Assembly (NCBI RefSeq): GCF_026151205.1
Contig: NC_087079.1
Span: 17,664,945-17,728,944 of the forward strand
Direction: 5' to 3'
DNA: 64,000 nucleotides
From: Bolinopsis microptera
Taxonomy: Eukaryota > Ctenophora > Tentaculata > Lobata > Bolinopsidae
The position numbers and the translations under genes are program-made. Under the pieces are notes generated by a model. It searched no databases. It was given only the letters and a program-made list of their open reading frames with translations, and was not told where the DNA came from. The stretch's first letter is position 1. Each line of letters begins with the position of its first letter. Shown here one piece after another: positions 24,301 through 34,566 of the stretch.

Positions 24301-27300
24301 TGTCAACAAAGGTTACTTATTTATTATCACTGGGTCATGCACTAATAATCAAGCAACTGCTATTGGTTATGCAAGCAAAGTGAGAAGTTTAATTATGTTG
24401 TTTTTTGAAATTTCCATCCAATACACCCCAGCTATATACAGTAGTGTTACAGTAATGTTACAGTAGTGTTACAGTAGTGTTACAGTAGTGTTACAGTAGT
24501 GTTACAGTAGTGTTACAGTAGTGATACAGTAGTGTTACAGTAGTGTTACACCCCAGCTATATACAGTAGTGTTACTGTAGTGTTACAGTAGTGTTACAGT
24601 AGTGTTACAGTAGTGTTACAGTAGTGTTACAGTAGTGTTACAGTAGTGTTACAGTAGTGTTACAGTAGTGTTACAGTAGTGTTACAGTAGTGTTACAGTA
24701 GTGTTACAGTAGTGTTACAGTAGTGTTACAGTAGTGTTACAGTAGTGTTACAGTAGTGTTACAGTAGTGTTACAGTAGTGATACAGTAGTGTTACAGTAG
24801 TGATACAGTAGTGTTACAGTAGTGTTACACCCCAGCTATATACAGTAGTGTTACAGTAGTGTTACAGTAGTGTTACAGTAGTGTTACAGTAGTGTTACAG
24901 TAGTGTTACAGTAGTGTTACAGTAGTGTTACAGTAGTGTTACAGTAGTGTTACAGTAGTGTTACAGTAGTGTTACAGTAGTGTTACAGTAGTGTTACAGT
25001 AGTGTTACAGTAGTGTTACAGTAGTGTTACAGTAGTGTTACAGTAGTGTTACAGTAGTGTTACAGTAGTGTTACAGTAGTGTTACAGTAGTGTTACAGTA
25101 GTGTTACAGTAGTGTTACAGTAGTGTTACAGTAGTGTTACAGTAGTGTTACAGTAGTGTTACAGTAGTGTTACAGTAGTGTTACAGTAGTGTTACAGTAG
25201 TGTTACAGTAGTGTTACAGTAGTGTTACAGTAGTGTTACAGTAGTGTTACAGTAGTGTTACAGTAGTGTTACAGTAGTGTTACAGTAGTGTTACAGTAGT
25301 GTTACAGTAGTGTTACAGTAGTGTTACAGTAGTGTTACAGTAGTGTTACAGTAGTGTTACAGTAGTGTTACAGTAGTGTTACAGTAGTGTTACAGTAGTG
25401 TTACAGTAGTGTTACAGTAGTGTTACAGTAGTGTTACTGTAGTGTTACTGTAGTGTTACAGTAGTGTTACAGTAGTGTTACAGTAGTGTTACAGTAGTGT
25501 TACAGTAGTGTTACAGTAGTGTTACAGTAGTGTTACAGTAGTGTTACAGTAGTGTTACAGTAGTGTTACAGTAGTGTTACAGTAGTGTTACAGTAGTGTT
25601 ACAGTAGTGTTACAGTAGTGTTACAGTAGTGTTACAGTAGTGTTACAGTAGTGTTACAGTAGTGTTACAGTAGTGTTACAGTAGTGTTACAGTAGTGTTA
25701 CAGTAGTGTTACAGTAGTGTTACAGTAGTGTTACAGTAGTGTTACAGTAGTGTTACAGTAGTGTTACAGTAGTGTTACAGTAGTGTTACAGTAGTGTTAC
25801 AGTAGTGTTACAGTAGTGTTACAGTAGTGTTACAGTAGTGTTACAGTAGTGTTACAGTAGTGTTACAGTAGTGTTACAGTAGTGTTACAGTAGTGTTACA
25901 CCCCAGCTATAGGAGAGAATGAGCCGACTGGATACCAGCGTCCCCACTACCAGTCCTCCATTGTTAAGAACATTTCTCTAAACGACCCAATAGACACAAC
26001 CAACCACACAGCAGAGTTTCATCATAGATCTATCATCTGGAGCATGGCCAACAGTAAGTTTAGTTTCCATGACAACAGTAAGTGTAGTTTCCGTGATAAC
26101 GTTACCATCATTAATTAGCATAGCTTTTTGGATAAATATAAGTATTTAAATGTACGAATTCACCTCCGAATTATTCCGAATTATAGTGTTTTCTGTTTCA
26201 GCTGTTGATAAAGAGGACGTGACAGTTACCCTCGTAAAAACAGATCTGCAGTTTCAGTTCTCAGCTGCGTTTAGTAATGTACTGCAGTTCACTGTAAACC
26301 CTCGTGTGGACTCCATACAACTAGATACTGTGAGTGTTACAGTAGTTGTACAGTAGTGTTACAGTAGTGTTACAGTAGTTGTACAGTAGTGTTACAGTAG
26401 TGTTACAGTAGTGTTACAGTAGTGTTACTGTAGTGTTACTGTAGTGTTACAGTAGTGTTACATTAGTGCTACAGTAGTGTTACAGTAGTGTTACAGTACT
26501 TTTCTAATCGACAGAAAATGTTCCTCTATTCTTATCTTTCTAGAAAACGTGATTCACATTGCCAAGCTAACAGAGTAATATGTCCAGGAAAGTAAAGTAA
26601 ACGGTCTGACTCTGCGAGAAGGGGGGTGGGGTGAGGAGGGCACCACCTCCAACACATTCAGTATTAGAAACGTTCAGAAACTTGTCGGCTCTGTTATTGA
26701 GCTCACTATAATATCTGGGTAAGTTTCTTAAATATATAATTATTCTCTACTATAATTATAAGTTTCTCTACTTGGACTCCGCGTGAATTATAATATAAAC
26801 CTAAGTAAAATAAAGAGTGTTATGCCTCAATACTATGTCGTTTATAAACGACGTGACACATCATTTCTACATCTCTCAGGTGTGAGAGAGGAACAGTGAG
26901 AATTGAACGACCTCTCTTTGCTAAGATAACAGCTAACAGAGTGAACTTTGGGAACGTGCTGGTTAATTTAGCGGGGAGTCACAGGCCCGGTATATCCCAG
27001 GCTCCTCAACCTCAGCTTGCTAACAGGTAGTTACAGTAGTGTTACAGTGCTGGATGTTAATTTAGCGGGGAGTCACAGGCCCGGTATATCCCAGGCTCCT
27101 CAACCTCAGCTTGCTAACAGGTAGTTACAGTAGTGTTACAGTGCTAGATGTTAATTTAGCGGGGAGTCACAGGCCCGGTATATCCCAGGCTCCTCAACCT
27201 CAGCTTGCTAACAGGTAGTTACAGTAGTGTTACAGTGCTGGATGTTAACTTAGCGGGGAGTCACAGGCCCGGTATATCCCAGGCTCCTCAACCTCAGCTT

Positions 27301-30300
27301 GCTAACAGGTAGTTACAGTAGTGTTACAGTGCTTGATGTTAATTTAGCGGGGAGTCACAGGCCCGGTATATCCCAGGCTCCTCAACCTCAGCTTGCTAAC
27401 AGGTAGTTACAGTAGTGTTACAGTGCTGGATGTTAACTTAGCGGGGAGTCACAGGCCCGGTATATCCCAGGCTCCTCAACCTCAGCTTGCTAACAGGTAG
27501 TTACAGTAGTGTTACAGTGCTGGATGTTAACTTAGCGGGGAGTCACAGGCCCGGTATATCCCAGGCTCCTCAACCTCAGCTTGCTAACAGGTAGTTACAG
27601 TAGTGTTACAGTGCTGGATGTTAACTTAGCGGGGAGTCACAGGCCCGGTATATCCCAGGCTCCTCAACCTCAGCTTGCTAACAGGTAGTTACAGTAGTGT
27701 TACAGTGCTGGATGTTAATTTAGCGGGGAGTCACAGGCCCGGTATATCCCAGGCTCCTCAACCTCAGCTAGCTAACAGGTAGTTACAGTAGTGTTACAGT
27801 GCTGGATGTTAACTTAGCGGGGAGTCACAGGCCCGGTATATCCCAGGCTCCTCAACCTCAGCTTGCTAACAGGTAGTTACAGTAGTGTTACAGTGCTGGA
27901 TGTTAATTTAGCGGGGAGTCACAGGCCCGGTATATCCCAGGCTCCTCAACCTCAGCTTGCTAACAGGTAGTTACAGTAGTGTTACAGTGCTGGATGTTAA
28001 CTTAGCGGGGAGTCACAGGCCCGGTATATCCCAGGCTCCTCAACCTCAGCTTGCTAACAGGTAGTTACAGTAGTGTTACAGTGCTGGATGTTAACTTAGC
28101 GGGGAGTCACAGGCCCGGTATATCCCAGGCTCCTCAACCTCAGCTTGCTAACAGGTAGTTACAGTAGTGTTACAGTGCTGGATGTTAACTTAGCGGGGAG
28201 TCACAGGCCCGGTATATCCCAGGCTCCTCAACCTCAGCTTGCTAACAGGTAGTTACAGTAGTGTTACAGTGCTGGATGTTAATTTAGCGGGGAGTCACAG
28301 GCCCGGTATATCCCAGGCTCCTCAACCTCAGCTTGCTAACAGGTAGTTACAGTAGTGTTACAGTGCTGGATGTTAACTTAGCGGGGAGTCACAGGCCCGG
28401 TATATCCCAGGCTCCTCAACCTCAGCTTGCTAACAGGTAGTTACAGTAGTGTTACAGTGCTGGATGTTAATTTAGCGGGGAGTCACAGGCCCGGTATATC
28501 CCAGGCTCCTCAACCTCAGCTTGCTAACAGGTAGTTACAGTAGTGTTACAGTGCTGGATGTTAACTTAGCGGGGAGTCACAGGCCCGGTATATCCCAGGC
28601 TCCCCAACCTCAGCTTGCTAACAGGTAGTTACAGTAGTGTTACAGTGCTGGATGTTAATTTAGCGGGGAGTCACAGGCCCGGTATATCCCAGGCTCCTCA
28701 ACCTCAGCTTGCTAACAGGTAGTTACAGTAGTGTTACAGTGCTGGATGTTAACTTAGCGGGGAGTCACAGGCCCGGTATATCCCAGGCTCCTCAACCTCA
28801 GCTTGCTAACAGGTAGTTACAGTAGTGTTACAGTGCTGGATGTTAATTTAGCGGGGAGTCACAGGCCCGGTATATCCCAGGCTCCTCAACCTCAGCTTGC
28901 TAACAGGTAGTTACAGTAGTGTTACAGTGCTGGATGTTAACTTAGCGGGGAGTCACAGGCCCGGTATATCCCAGGCTCCTCAACCTCAGCTTGCTAACAG
29001 GTAGTTACAGTAGTGTTACAGTGCTGGATGTTAACTTAGCGGGGAGTCACAGGCCCGGTATATCCCAGGCTCCTCAACCTCAGCTTGCTAACAGGTAGTT
29101 ACAGTAGTGTTACAGTGCTGGATGTTAACTTAGCGGGGAGTCACAGGCCCGGTATATCCCAGGCTCCTCAACCTCAGCTTGCTAACAGGTAGTTACAGTA
29201 GTGTTACAGTGCTGGATGTTAACTTAGCGGGGAGTCACAGGCCCGGTATATCCCAGGCTCCTCAACCTCAGCTTGCTAACAGGTAGTTACAGTAGTGTTA
29301 CAGTGCTGGATGTTAACTTAGCGGGGAGTCACAGGCCTGGTATATCCCAGGCCCCTCAACCTCAGCTTGCTAACAGGTAGTTACAGTAGTGTTACAGTGC
29401 TGGATGTTAACTTAGCGGGGAGTCACAGGCCCGGTATATCCCAGGCTCCTCAACCTCAGCTTGCTAACAGGTAGTTACAGTAGTGTTACAGTGCTGGATG
29501 TTAACTTAGCGGGGAGTCACAGGCCCGGTATATCCCAGGCTCCTCAACCTCAGCTTGCTAACAGGTAGTTACAGTAGTGTTACAGTGCTGGATGTTAACT
29601 TAGCGGGGAGTCACAGGCCCGGTATATCCCAGGCTCCTCAACCTCAGCTTGCTAACAGGTAGTTACAGTAGTGTTACAGTGCTGGATGTTAACTTAGCGG
29701 GGAGTCACAGGCCCGGTATATCCCAGGCTCCTCAACCTCAGCTAGCTAACAGGTAGTTACAGTAGTGTTACAGTGCTGGATGTTAACTTAGCGGGGAGTC
29801 ACAGGCCCGGTATATCCCAGGCTCCTCAACCTCAGCTTGCTAACAGGTAGTTACAGTAGTGTTACAGTGCTGGATGTTAACTTAGCGGGGAGTCACAGGC
29901 CCGGTATATCCCAGGCTCCTCAACCTCAGCTTGCTAACAGGTAGTTACAGTAGTGTTACAGTGCTGGATGTTAACTTAGCGGGGAGTCACAGGCCCGGTA
30001 TATCCCAGGCTCCTCAACCTCAGCTTGCTAACAGGTAGTTACAGTAGTGTTACAGTGCTGGATGTTAACTTAGCGGGGAGTCACAGGCCCGGTATATCCC
30101 AGGCTCCTCAACCTCAGCTAGCTAACAGGTAGTTACAGTAGTGTTACAGTGCTGGATGTTAACTTAGCGGGGAGTCACAGGCCCGGTATATCCCAGGCTC
30201 CTCAACCTCAGCTTGCTAACAGGTAGTTACAGTAGTGTTACAGTGCTGGATGTTAACTTAGCGGGGAGTCACAGGCCCGGTATATCCCAGGCTCCTCAAC

Positions 30301-32348
30301 CTCAGCTAGCTAACAGGTAGTTACAGTAGTGTTACAGTGCTGGATGTTAACTTAGCGGGGAGTCACAGGCCCGGTATATCCCAGGCTCCTCAACCTCAGC
30401 TTGCTAACAGGTAGTTACAGTAGTGTTACAGTGCTGGATGTTAACTTAGCGGGGAGTCACAGGCCCGGTATATCCCAGGCTCCTCAACCTCAGCTTGCTA
30501 ACAGGTAGTTACAGTAGTGTTACAGTGCTGGATGTTAACTTAGCGGGGAGTCACAGGCCCGGTATATCCCAGGCTCCTCAACCTCAGCTTGCTAACAGGT
30601 TACTTCCTCCAACCTTGTTCGGTACAAATTTGTATGGAACTGTGTTTTCTTTTTCTCGTATAAAAAAAGAAAAAATACCTTGATCCGACCCATAGCCGTC
30701 TCTTAACAATTCCAATCTTGTCCCTAGAAGTTGCCAACAAGAGGCACCTCAAGTCGACGCAAAAGCTAAACAGAAACTCAAAGAAATTGAAGAGTTCGAT
30801 AAAAACGTAGCTAAAACAGAATCTAACAAAGAAAATACCAAGCAAGAAAAGGTAGTCCCTAAAAAAGAAGAGTACAAAGTGGTAGAAGAAGTAAACACAG
30901 ACTCCAAGCTACCCCCACTGGTTAAGAATCATGATGACCGGATAGTTTATCCTTTCGTTGGAGTGTATCTCTTCCTTAAATCAGATGTAAGTGCATTCAA
31001 CATGACTGTTAATTATCTGTTCGAACTTGGATTATTGAATATGTCACGTGTTATTGACTGTGTCACGTGTTATTGACTATGTCACGTGTTATTGAATATG
31101 TCACGTGTTATTGAATATGTCACGTGTTATTGATTGTGTCACGTGTTATTGAATATGTCACGTGTTATTGACTGTGTCACGTGTTCAGGGTGAGAATACA
31201 GAGCAAATAGTTGAGATGGTGGGTGGGGAGGCGGCTGAGAGTCACAGAACAGAGCAGCTGTCACGTGTTACCATGACAACAACAGTTCTCAACAAACAGT
31301 CATCACAACCTTGGATTGAGGTTATTACGGGGGGGGGGGGGGTATTACGGGGGGAGGGTATTACGGGGCGGGGGGGGGGGTATTACGGGGCGGTGGGGTA
31401 TTACGGGGGGGGGGGTATTACGGGGCGGTGGGGTATTACGGGGCGGGGGGGGGGTATTACGGGGCGGGGGGGTATTACGGGGCGGGGGGGGGTATTACGG
31501 GGCGGGGGGGGGGTATTACGGGGCGGGGGGGGGGTATTACGGGGCGGTGGGGTATTACGGGGCGGGGGGGTATTACGGGGCGGGGGGGGTATTACGGGGG
31601 GGTTATTACGGAGCGGGGGGGTATTACGGGGGGTATTACAGGGCGGGGGGGGTTATTACGGGGGGGGGGGGGTATAACGGGAGGGGGGGTATTACGGGGG
31701 GTTATTACGGGGGGGGTTATTACGGGGGGGGGGGGGGGTATTACGGGGGGTTATTACAGAGGGGGGTTATTACGGGGGGGGGGGGGTTATTATTTTACAT
31801 AATTAATAACACCAAAATGATTTATTCCGGAAAAACAGTTTAAATTTATCGCAACTCTCGCTATCCCAAAGTTGCGAGAATACCGTTAAATAAGTGTTAG
31901 TGTAGTGGGGGGGGGGGGGGTTAAATAACTAGCTATAACTAAATGTTGTCGTGTGGCGGAATATCCGCAATATTCTAAACTGTTTGTAACAGGTGGTACT
32001 GCAAGAAAAGGATTATAGTAAAAGCACGAGGAATATTTTAGAAGGGAAACGTTGGCACGGTTCCAATGTTCTTTACTCCTGTCACGTCATATCCCTTCTC
32101 AACATGCTTCAGATGCTGGCTATCAATCATGTGAGTCAAATCATTGTTAGCATTATACTTTTCGCATTTACATTTAGTAGAATTATCGGTCGTGGAAGAC
32201 CTTAGAAAGCAACAAACTTTCTATTAATAATGTAAATTTGCAGGACATAGCAGAGATGTGGGTTACAGATCATGATAAGTACCGACAAGTTGTACCAGAT
32301 GAGACTTTAGTAATTGACGTCAACCCCTACTCTCTTCCCGTAGCTTGA
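15328..32348 (+). CDS. MALT1: MALT1-type paracaspase, 17 exons, 5' end not found
   Basis: Exons: 15328-15479, 18826-18925, 19591-19747, 19803-19880, 20141-20270, 20513-20626, 22323-22460, 22651-22850, 24190-24311, 25913-26053, 26202-26329, 26588-26718, 26880-27026, 30728-30986, 31189-31320, 31993-32130, 32244-32348. All junctions are GT-AG and every phase matches, giving about 790 residues. Exons 1-2 and 3-5 encode two Ig domains (YLDKTCLAAE; YKCTACYEG). Exons 6-10 encode the caspase-like protease: VALIIGNQSY opens it, the catalytic His is in YFAGHGFE (codon 22428) and the catalytic Cys in LLLDMCRE (codon 22765). Exons 11-13 form the third Ig-like domain, followed by a Lys/Glu-rich tail. MALT1 proteases cleave after Arg in NF-kB signalling complexes. 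The N-terminal death domain and start codon were not found. Exons 9, 13 and 15 have weak donors (GTTACT, GTAGTT, GTTATT), two of them beside minisatellites. Confidence 0.93.
16256..16732. mobile_element. Nested MITE built of TTCCCCAAA repeats, inside the mariner element
   Basis: Inverted ends (GGGGTCCAAGGGGAACTTTG on the left, its complement on the right) enclose further inverted copies of GGGGAACTTTGGGGAA. CTGATAA flanks both sides (about 16249-16255 and 16729-16735), consistent with a 6-7 bp target duplication. Removing the element and one repeat rejoins the transposase frame exactly, so the insertion came after the mariner copy arrived. No coding capacity. Confidence 0.8.
16791..17861 (-). 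pseudogene. Mariner-type DDE transposase, broken
   Basis: About 356 codons. An N-terminal helix-turn-helix region (residues ~35-150) precedes the catalytic domain. The catalytic domain shows WTDEAKFC, SFMQDGARVHIPN and WPARSPDLTPCDFFLWGWLK, the three acidic blocks of mariner-like transposases. The frame hits a TAG at 16791 just after LPIPNLAALES. The same frame continues for about 25 codons up to the nested insertion, then resumes beyond it at about 16255-16196, reading VAKRMDVLKSRGGGHIEHLL, the family's usual C-terminus. A premature stop and an insertion thus break the gene. The first Met at 17861 may be too far upstream; MPLLTLQQR near 17772 is an alternative start. Confidence 0.88.
18505..20512 (+). 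other. Short paracaspase introns around Ig-domain exons
   Basis: Apart from exons at 18826-18925, 19591-19747, 19803-19880 and 20141-20270, this is unremarkable intron sequence of ordinary size (about 55-670 bp). This contrasts with the array-filled introns further downstream. No other feature was recognised. Confidence 0.6.
20940..22200 (+). mobile_element. Penelope-like retroelement, 5'-truncated and frameshifted
   Basis: It lies within the paracaspase intron 20627-22322. The first part (about 20950-21270) reads RGYHSSIIEDAFNKFSDI and NKYRASGTL, matching the end of a Penelope-type reverse transcriptase, and stops at 21270. After a frame change, 21340-21857 carries a Cys-rich linker (CHACGKCYVCKQNF) and a GIY-YIG-type endonuclease domain: YLMECKTCKQSYVGYTTSNL then RFSNHKSHIKKG. 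This combination of reverse transcriptase plus C-terminal GIY-YIG nuclease defines Penelope-like elements. Most of the reverse transcriptase is missing, so the copy is dead. Confidence 0.85.
21486..21857 (+). pseudogene. GIY-YIG endonuclease part of Penelope-like element
   Basis: 124 codons ending at TAG 21857. The GIY-YIG half-motif appears as SYVGYTTSNLPKRFSNHK, preceded by the CxxC pair MECKTCK. The C-terminal part (EAREWFYQTQLKTLERFGG) is the helix usual for this domain in Penelope-like elements. The open frame extends upstream to about 21340 without Met, so it once continued from the reverse transcriptase. Confidence 0.82.
22810..22950 (+). repeat. Exon end plus splice donor, three tandem copies (42 bp)
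   Basis: The last 36 bases of paracaspase exon 22651-22850 with its GTAAGT donor (22851) recur with donors at 22893 and about 22942; the third copy carries a 7-bp insertion. The repeated segment reads GGTTATGCCTG|GTAAGTGAGG. Two extra potential donors therefore sit in the intron. The period, 42 bp, is in frame. Confidence 0.9.
22975..24180 (+). repeat. 28-bp minisatellite filling paracaspase intron, ~43 copies
   Basis: The unit is ATAATCTAGGGGCTCACTTATCACAGTT, with a few one-base deletions and C/T variants. The final unit runs into CTCACTATTTTCAG, the acceptor of exon 24190-24311, so the array ends within about 15 bp of the splice site. Together with the donor triplication at 22810 it makes up nearly the whole intron. 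Confidence 0.93.
24424..25905 (+). repeat. 11-bp minisatellite (ACAGTAGTGTT), ~130 copies
   Basis: Almost perfect repeats fill the intron between paracaspase exons 24190-24311 and 25913-26053. The segment CACCCCAGCTATA recurs at about 24424, 24549, 24828 and 25898. The last of these, followed by AG, is the acceptor of exon 25913, so pieces of the splice acceptor region are scattered through the array. Confidence 0.93.
26330..26500 (+). repeat. 11-bp ACAGTAGTGTT array starting at a splice donor
   Basis: The donor of paracaspase exon 26202-26329 reads GTGAGTGTTACAGTAG. The same 11-bp family as at 24424 starts within the donor itself and continues for about 15 units. This is the second of three nearby introns with the motif. 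Confidence 0.88.
26933..30600 (+). repeat. 94-bp minisatellite containing an exon end and its splice donor, 39 copies
   Basis: Each unit holds the last ~75 bases of paracaspase exon 26880-27026 (GSHRPGISQAPQPQLANR) and the start of the intron (GTAGTTACAGTAGTGTTACA). Donors lie at 27027 and then every 94 bp up to 30599. The distance, 3572 bp, is exactly 38 x 94, so no net indel has accumulated. Units differ by single bases (TTAATTTAG or TTAACTTAG; CAGCTAGC or CAGCTTGC). The unit is not a multiple of three and reading through a donor soon meets TAG, so use of later donors would break the protein. The last copy is followed by a different intron start (GTTACTTCC). Confidence 0.96.
31032..31188 (+). 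repeat. 19-bp minisatellite ending at a splice acceptor
   Basis: About eight units of GTCACGTGTTATTGAATAT fill the intron before exon 31189-31320. The final partial unit GTCACGTGTT is followed by CAG, which is the acceptor. It overlaps the 5' part of an intron only about 200 bp long. Confidence 0.88.
31321..31790 (+). repeat. G-rich minisatellite GGTATTACGGGGCGGGGG starting at a donor
   Basis: Units of 15-20 bp differ mainly in G-run length. The first copy is the donor itself: exon 31189-31320 ends ATTGAG and the intron begins GTTATTACGGGG. Runs of 4-12 G spaced by short linkers make G-quadruplex formation in the DNA sense strand and pre-mRNA likely; this is an inference from base pattern. 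A further G run lies at about 31905-31920. Confidence 0.9.
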
Positions 32349-33430
32349 AACTAAACAACGTGTTACTAACACGTTACTACTCACTGTTAGTTGGTGCTTT
32401 ATCAATTCATAATTAATTGCGTCGAACTAGTGCTTAACTTATCATGATAACACGTGTGATTGAGTGATGTTGGTCACGTGACGGAACAAACAAATTCGGC
32501 TGCTTCAGCACAGGATATTGCATCAAAACTGTTCGCTATTTATACCTTGTTATGTCGTTTTTGGGGTGTAAAAATAAAGCTGATATTTTAACAAAAAGTT
32601 CTGATTTTGTGGCCGAAATTCTAGAGTGAAAACCATTTAGTATCTAAGATTCAATGCTAACATCGTTATTCATTTAAAGTTTTATTTGTACATAAAGTGT
32701 ACGCGTATAAAGTAAAGACGCATGTTTATACCTGAAGTAATAAACTCATTTTATTGATATTTGAATTTTCATTCGTTTTGTAATTTTTATTTGAACCTTT
32801 CGCCTAAGGTTTTCTTATTTTGCCTAAATAAACCTGATATTGATAAAAGTTAAACCTTTCATAGTTATATCCTAGAGACTTCTTTTTATCATGCCAGATT
32901 CTTTATTTGAATTCCCCGTTAGACTATACATACTTTAACGGATTTGTTAATATTACTTTTAGTCATCGAAATTATATTTTATCTATTCTACTAATCTGAA
33001 ACTTAATTAGTTTCATTTTTCACAGCCTGCTCAAAGTATAATGGTGAAACAACTAAAAGTACAGTTCCTATGAATTAGAATCCATGTTGATATGAAGTTC
33101 ACATTGAAATCGAATAAATGATAATGTTTAAATTAAATTTAAAACAGTGTAATTTGAATTGTGGTAGTTTTGAACAAAGCAAGTAATAATCATGATATTG
33201 AGATAATGATAATGAACTTAATTTGTCCCGAGTCATGGCTTTCGAGGGGATGGATGATGATTAATCACTCTACACTCGACTGTCAAGTGACTTCTTTAAC
33301 ACGTTCTTTAGGTGGCCCTGAATGACTATTCGAAACATCAACCCTCTACAGTGACCCCAACGCCGACCCAATTCCTAACGGAAGCTAATTATGCTAAAAC
33401 TTAAAATATTTAAGTCCTCTCACTTTTTCT
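32349..33430. other. Paracaspase 3' flank, no gene seen
   Basis: AT-rich sequence, with AATAAA-type signals near 32571 (AATAAAGC) and 32738 (AATAAACTC) that could end the paracaspase transcript. No further coding pattern was seen. Confidence 0.55.
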
Positions 33431-33434
33431 TGCA

Positions 33435-33545
33435 GAAAGAGTGAGAGGGCTTAAATTAAGTGTCATTATAGAAGATATGAAGAGAGTCGGCGGAAAGATG
33501 AATTGAGCAGAAATAAGAGGGAGATGCAGGGTAGAGAAAATGTGT
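33435..33545. mobile_element. Partial copy of foldback element related to 34320-34560
   Basis: GCTTAAATTAAGTGTCATTA, followed by GAAGATATGAAGAGAGTCGG, matches the left arm of the element at 34320. A hairpin of CCTCTCACTTTTTCTTGCAG with its complement precedes it (about 33416-33448). It is interrupted on the right by the MITE at 33548. Confidence 0.55.
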
Positions 33546-33547
33546 AA

Positions 33548-33758
33548 GGGTCTGCCCACACTACGCCTCTATTCCCCGAATTTTAAAAATCCGTGCCAGA
33601 ATTCCCCGAGAGTTTCCACGCCAACTGGCGGGAGCTCTGCCCACACTACGCGCCTCGTTGTGTGAATCCGGTTTTTTGACCCACGCCATGTGGCCCGTAA
33701 AAACATGGCGTGGTGTGGGCAGATATTCAGGGAATAGAGGCGTAGTGTGGGCAGCCCC
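33548..33758. mobile_element. MITE with ~29-bp inverted ends and TAA target duplication
   Basis: GGGTCTGCCCACACTACGCC at the left pairs with the inverted right end (33730-33758), with one mismatch in about 29. TAA flanks both sides (33545-33547, 33759-33761), consistent with a PIF/Harbinger-type 3-bp target. Inside, AACATGGCGTGG is the complement of CCACGCCATGT, giving a second hairpin. No coding capacity. Confidence 0.8.
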
Positions 33759-34129
33759 TAACAACAAAAGTAAGTGAGAAGAAGGAGATAATCATAAAGT
33801 GGAAATGAATTGTGTCATAACACTAACAGAGGGGGGGGGGGGAGAAGGATGTTTTGTGTGGGCGAGATGGACAGACTTAAATTTAAATTGGGGTGGGATT
33901 CTAGCCACAGCCGTATTTTATGCCATGTTTAAGTAGCCGAAGAATCCAGGTCCAAGGTTGCAACTATGCATGCATATAATTCATCTGGTGGGTCAGTATT
34001 ATTAGTGTTAATGATTGTGAGTTAATACACACTTGTGTGTAACACAGCAGCTGATATAATAAGGCATGTAATGTGTAGTACAATGTACAAGTAGTGAATT
34101 GTTGGGATTGAGTTGTCGGCGAGATTCAG

Positions 34130-34285
34130 ATAGCTTAATGGTATATAATAGCACCTGACTGGTTTTCGGGTTCACATAGCCATGTGTCTACGCGTACTGC
34201 GTGACACGCTTGTTTCACAAGTAGAATCCTGTGCCGCCTTCGGCGGTCGCGCGCTACTGCAACTGCAAGCGAGTGGACTCTGGTT
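34130..34285 (+). repeat. Possible tRNA-derived SINE copy
   Basis: TAGCTTAATGGTA followed about 35 bases later by CGGGTTCACATAGCC recalls the A and B boxes of a tRNA gene, although neither matches fully. The downstream body (CGCTTGTTTCACAAGT, GCGCGCTACTGCAA, CTCTGGTTAGAGCAA) recurs at 37460-37575 without the tRNA-like head. A SINE family is possible. Confidence 0.4.
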
Positions 34286-34319
34286 AGAGCAAACTTAAAT
34301 TAAGTGTCCTCTACTTTGT

Positions 34320-34560
34320 GTCATTATAGAAGATAGGAGAGTCGTCGGAAAGATGTATTGAGCGGGCGAGATGAGCAGAAATAAGTGAGAAGGGGAAGAT
34401 GCAGGGTACATAAAAACTGTGTAATGAAAAAGGAAGTGAGATTGAGAAAAAGTTATGACATAATTTATCTCGATCTTTTTCATTACACAGTTTTTCTGTA
34501 CCCTCTTCTCACTTCTCGCCCGCTCAATACATCATTCCGCCGACCAGTGGCGTAACGTTG
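34320..34560. mobile_element. Imperfect foldback element
   Basis: GTCGTCGGAAAGATGTATTG near 34337 pairs with CAATACATCATTCCGCCGAC near 34533. Further inward TACATAAAAACTGTGTAATG pairs with CATTACACAGTTTTTCTGTA. The arms are about 90 bp, diverged by small indels. Related fragments lie at 33450-33540 and 33770-33850. Confidence 0.65.
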
Positions 34561-34566
34561 CCTGTT

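Noticed and set aside
24352..24385. Further coding sequence after exon 24190-24311 (TAIGYASK then GTGAGA)
   Set aside because: It resembles a diverged copy of the exon end at 22820-22850 (TAIGYAC); phases of exons 24311 and 25913 fit only if the donor is at 24312. An alternative donor here is possible but less likely.
31162..31843. Gly-rich frames in three overlapping phases
   Set aside because: Translation of the G-rich array that follows a splice donor; all three frames are open for compositional reasons.
34130..34200. Functional tRNA gene
   Set aside because: A- and B-box resemblance is partial and no acceptor stem pairs; kept only as a possible SINE.
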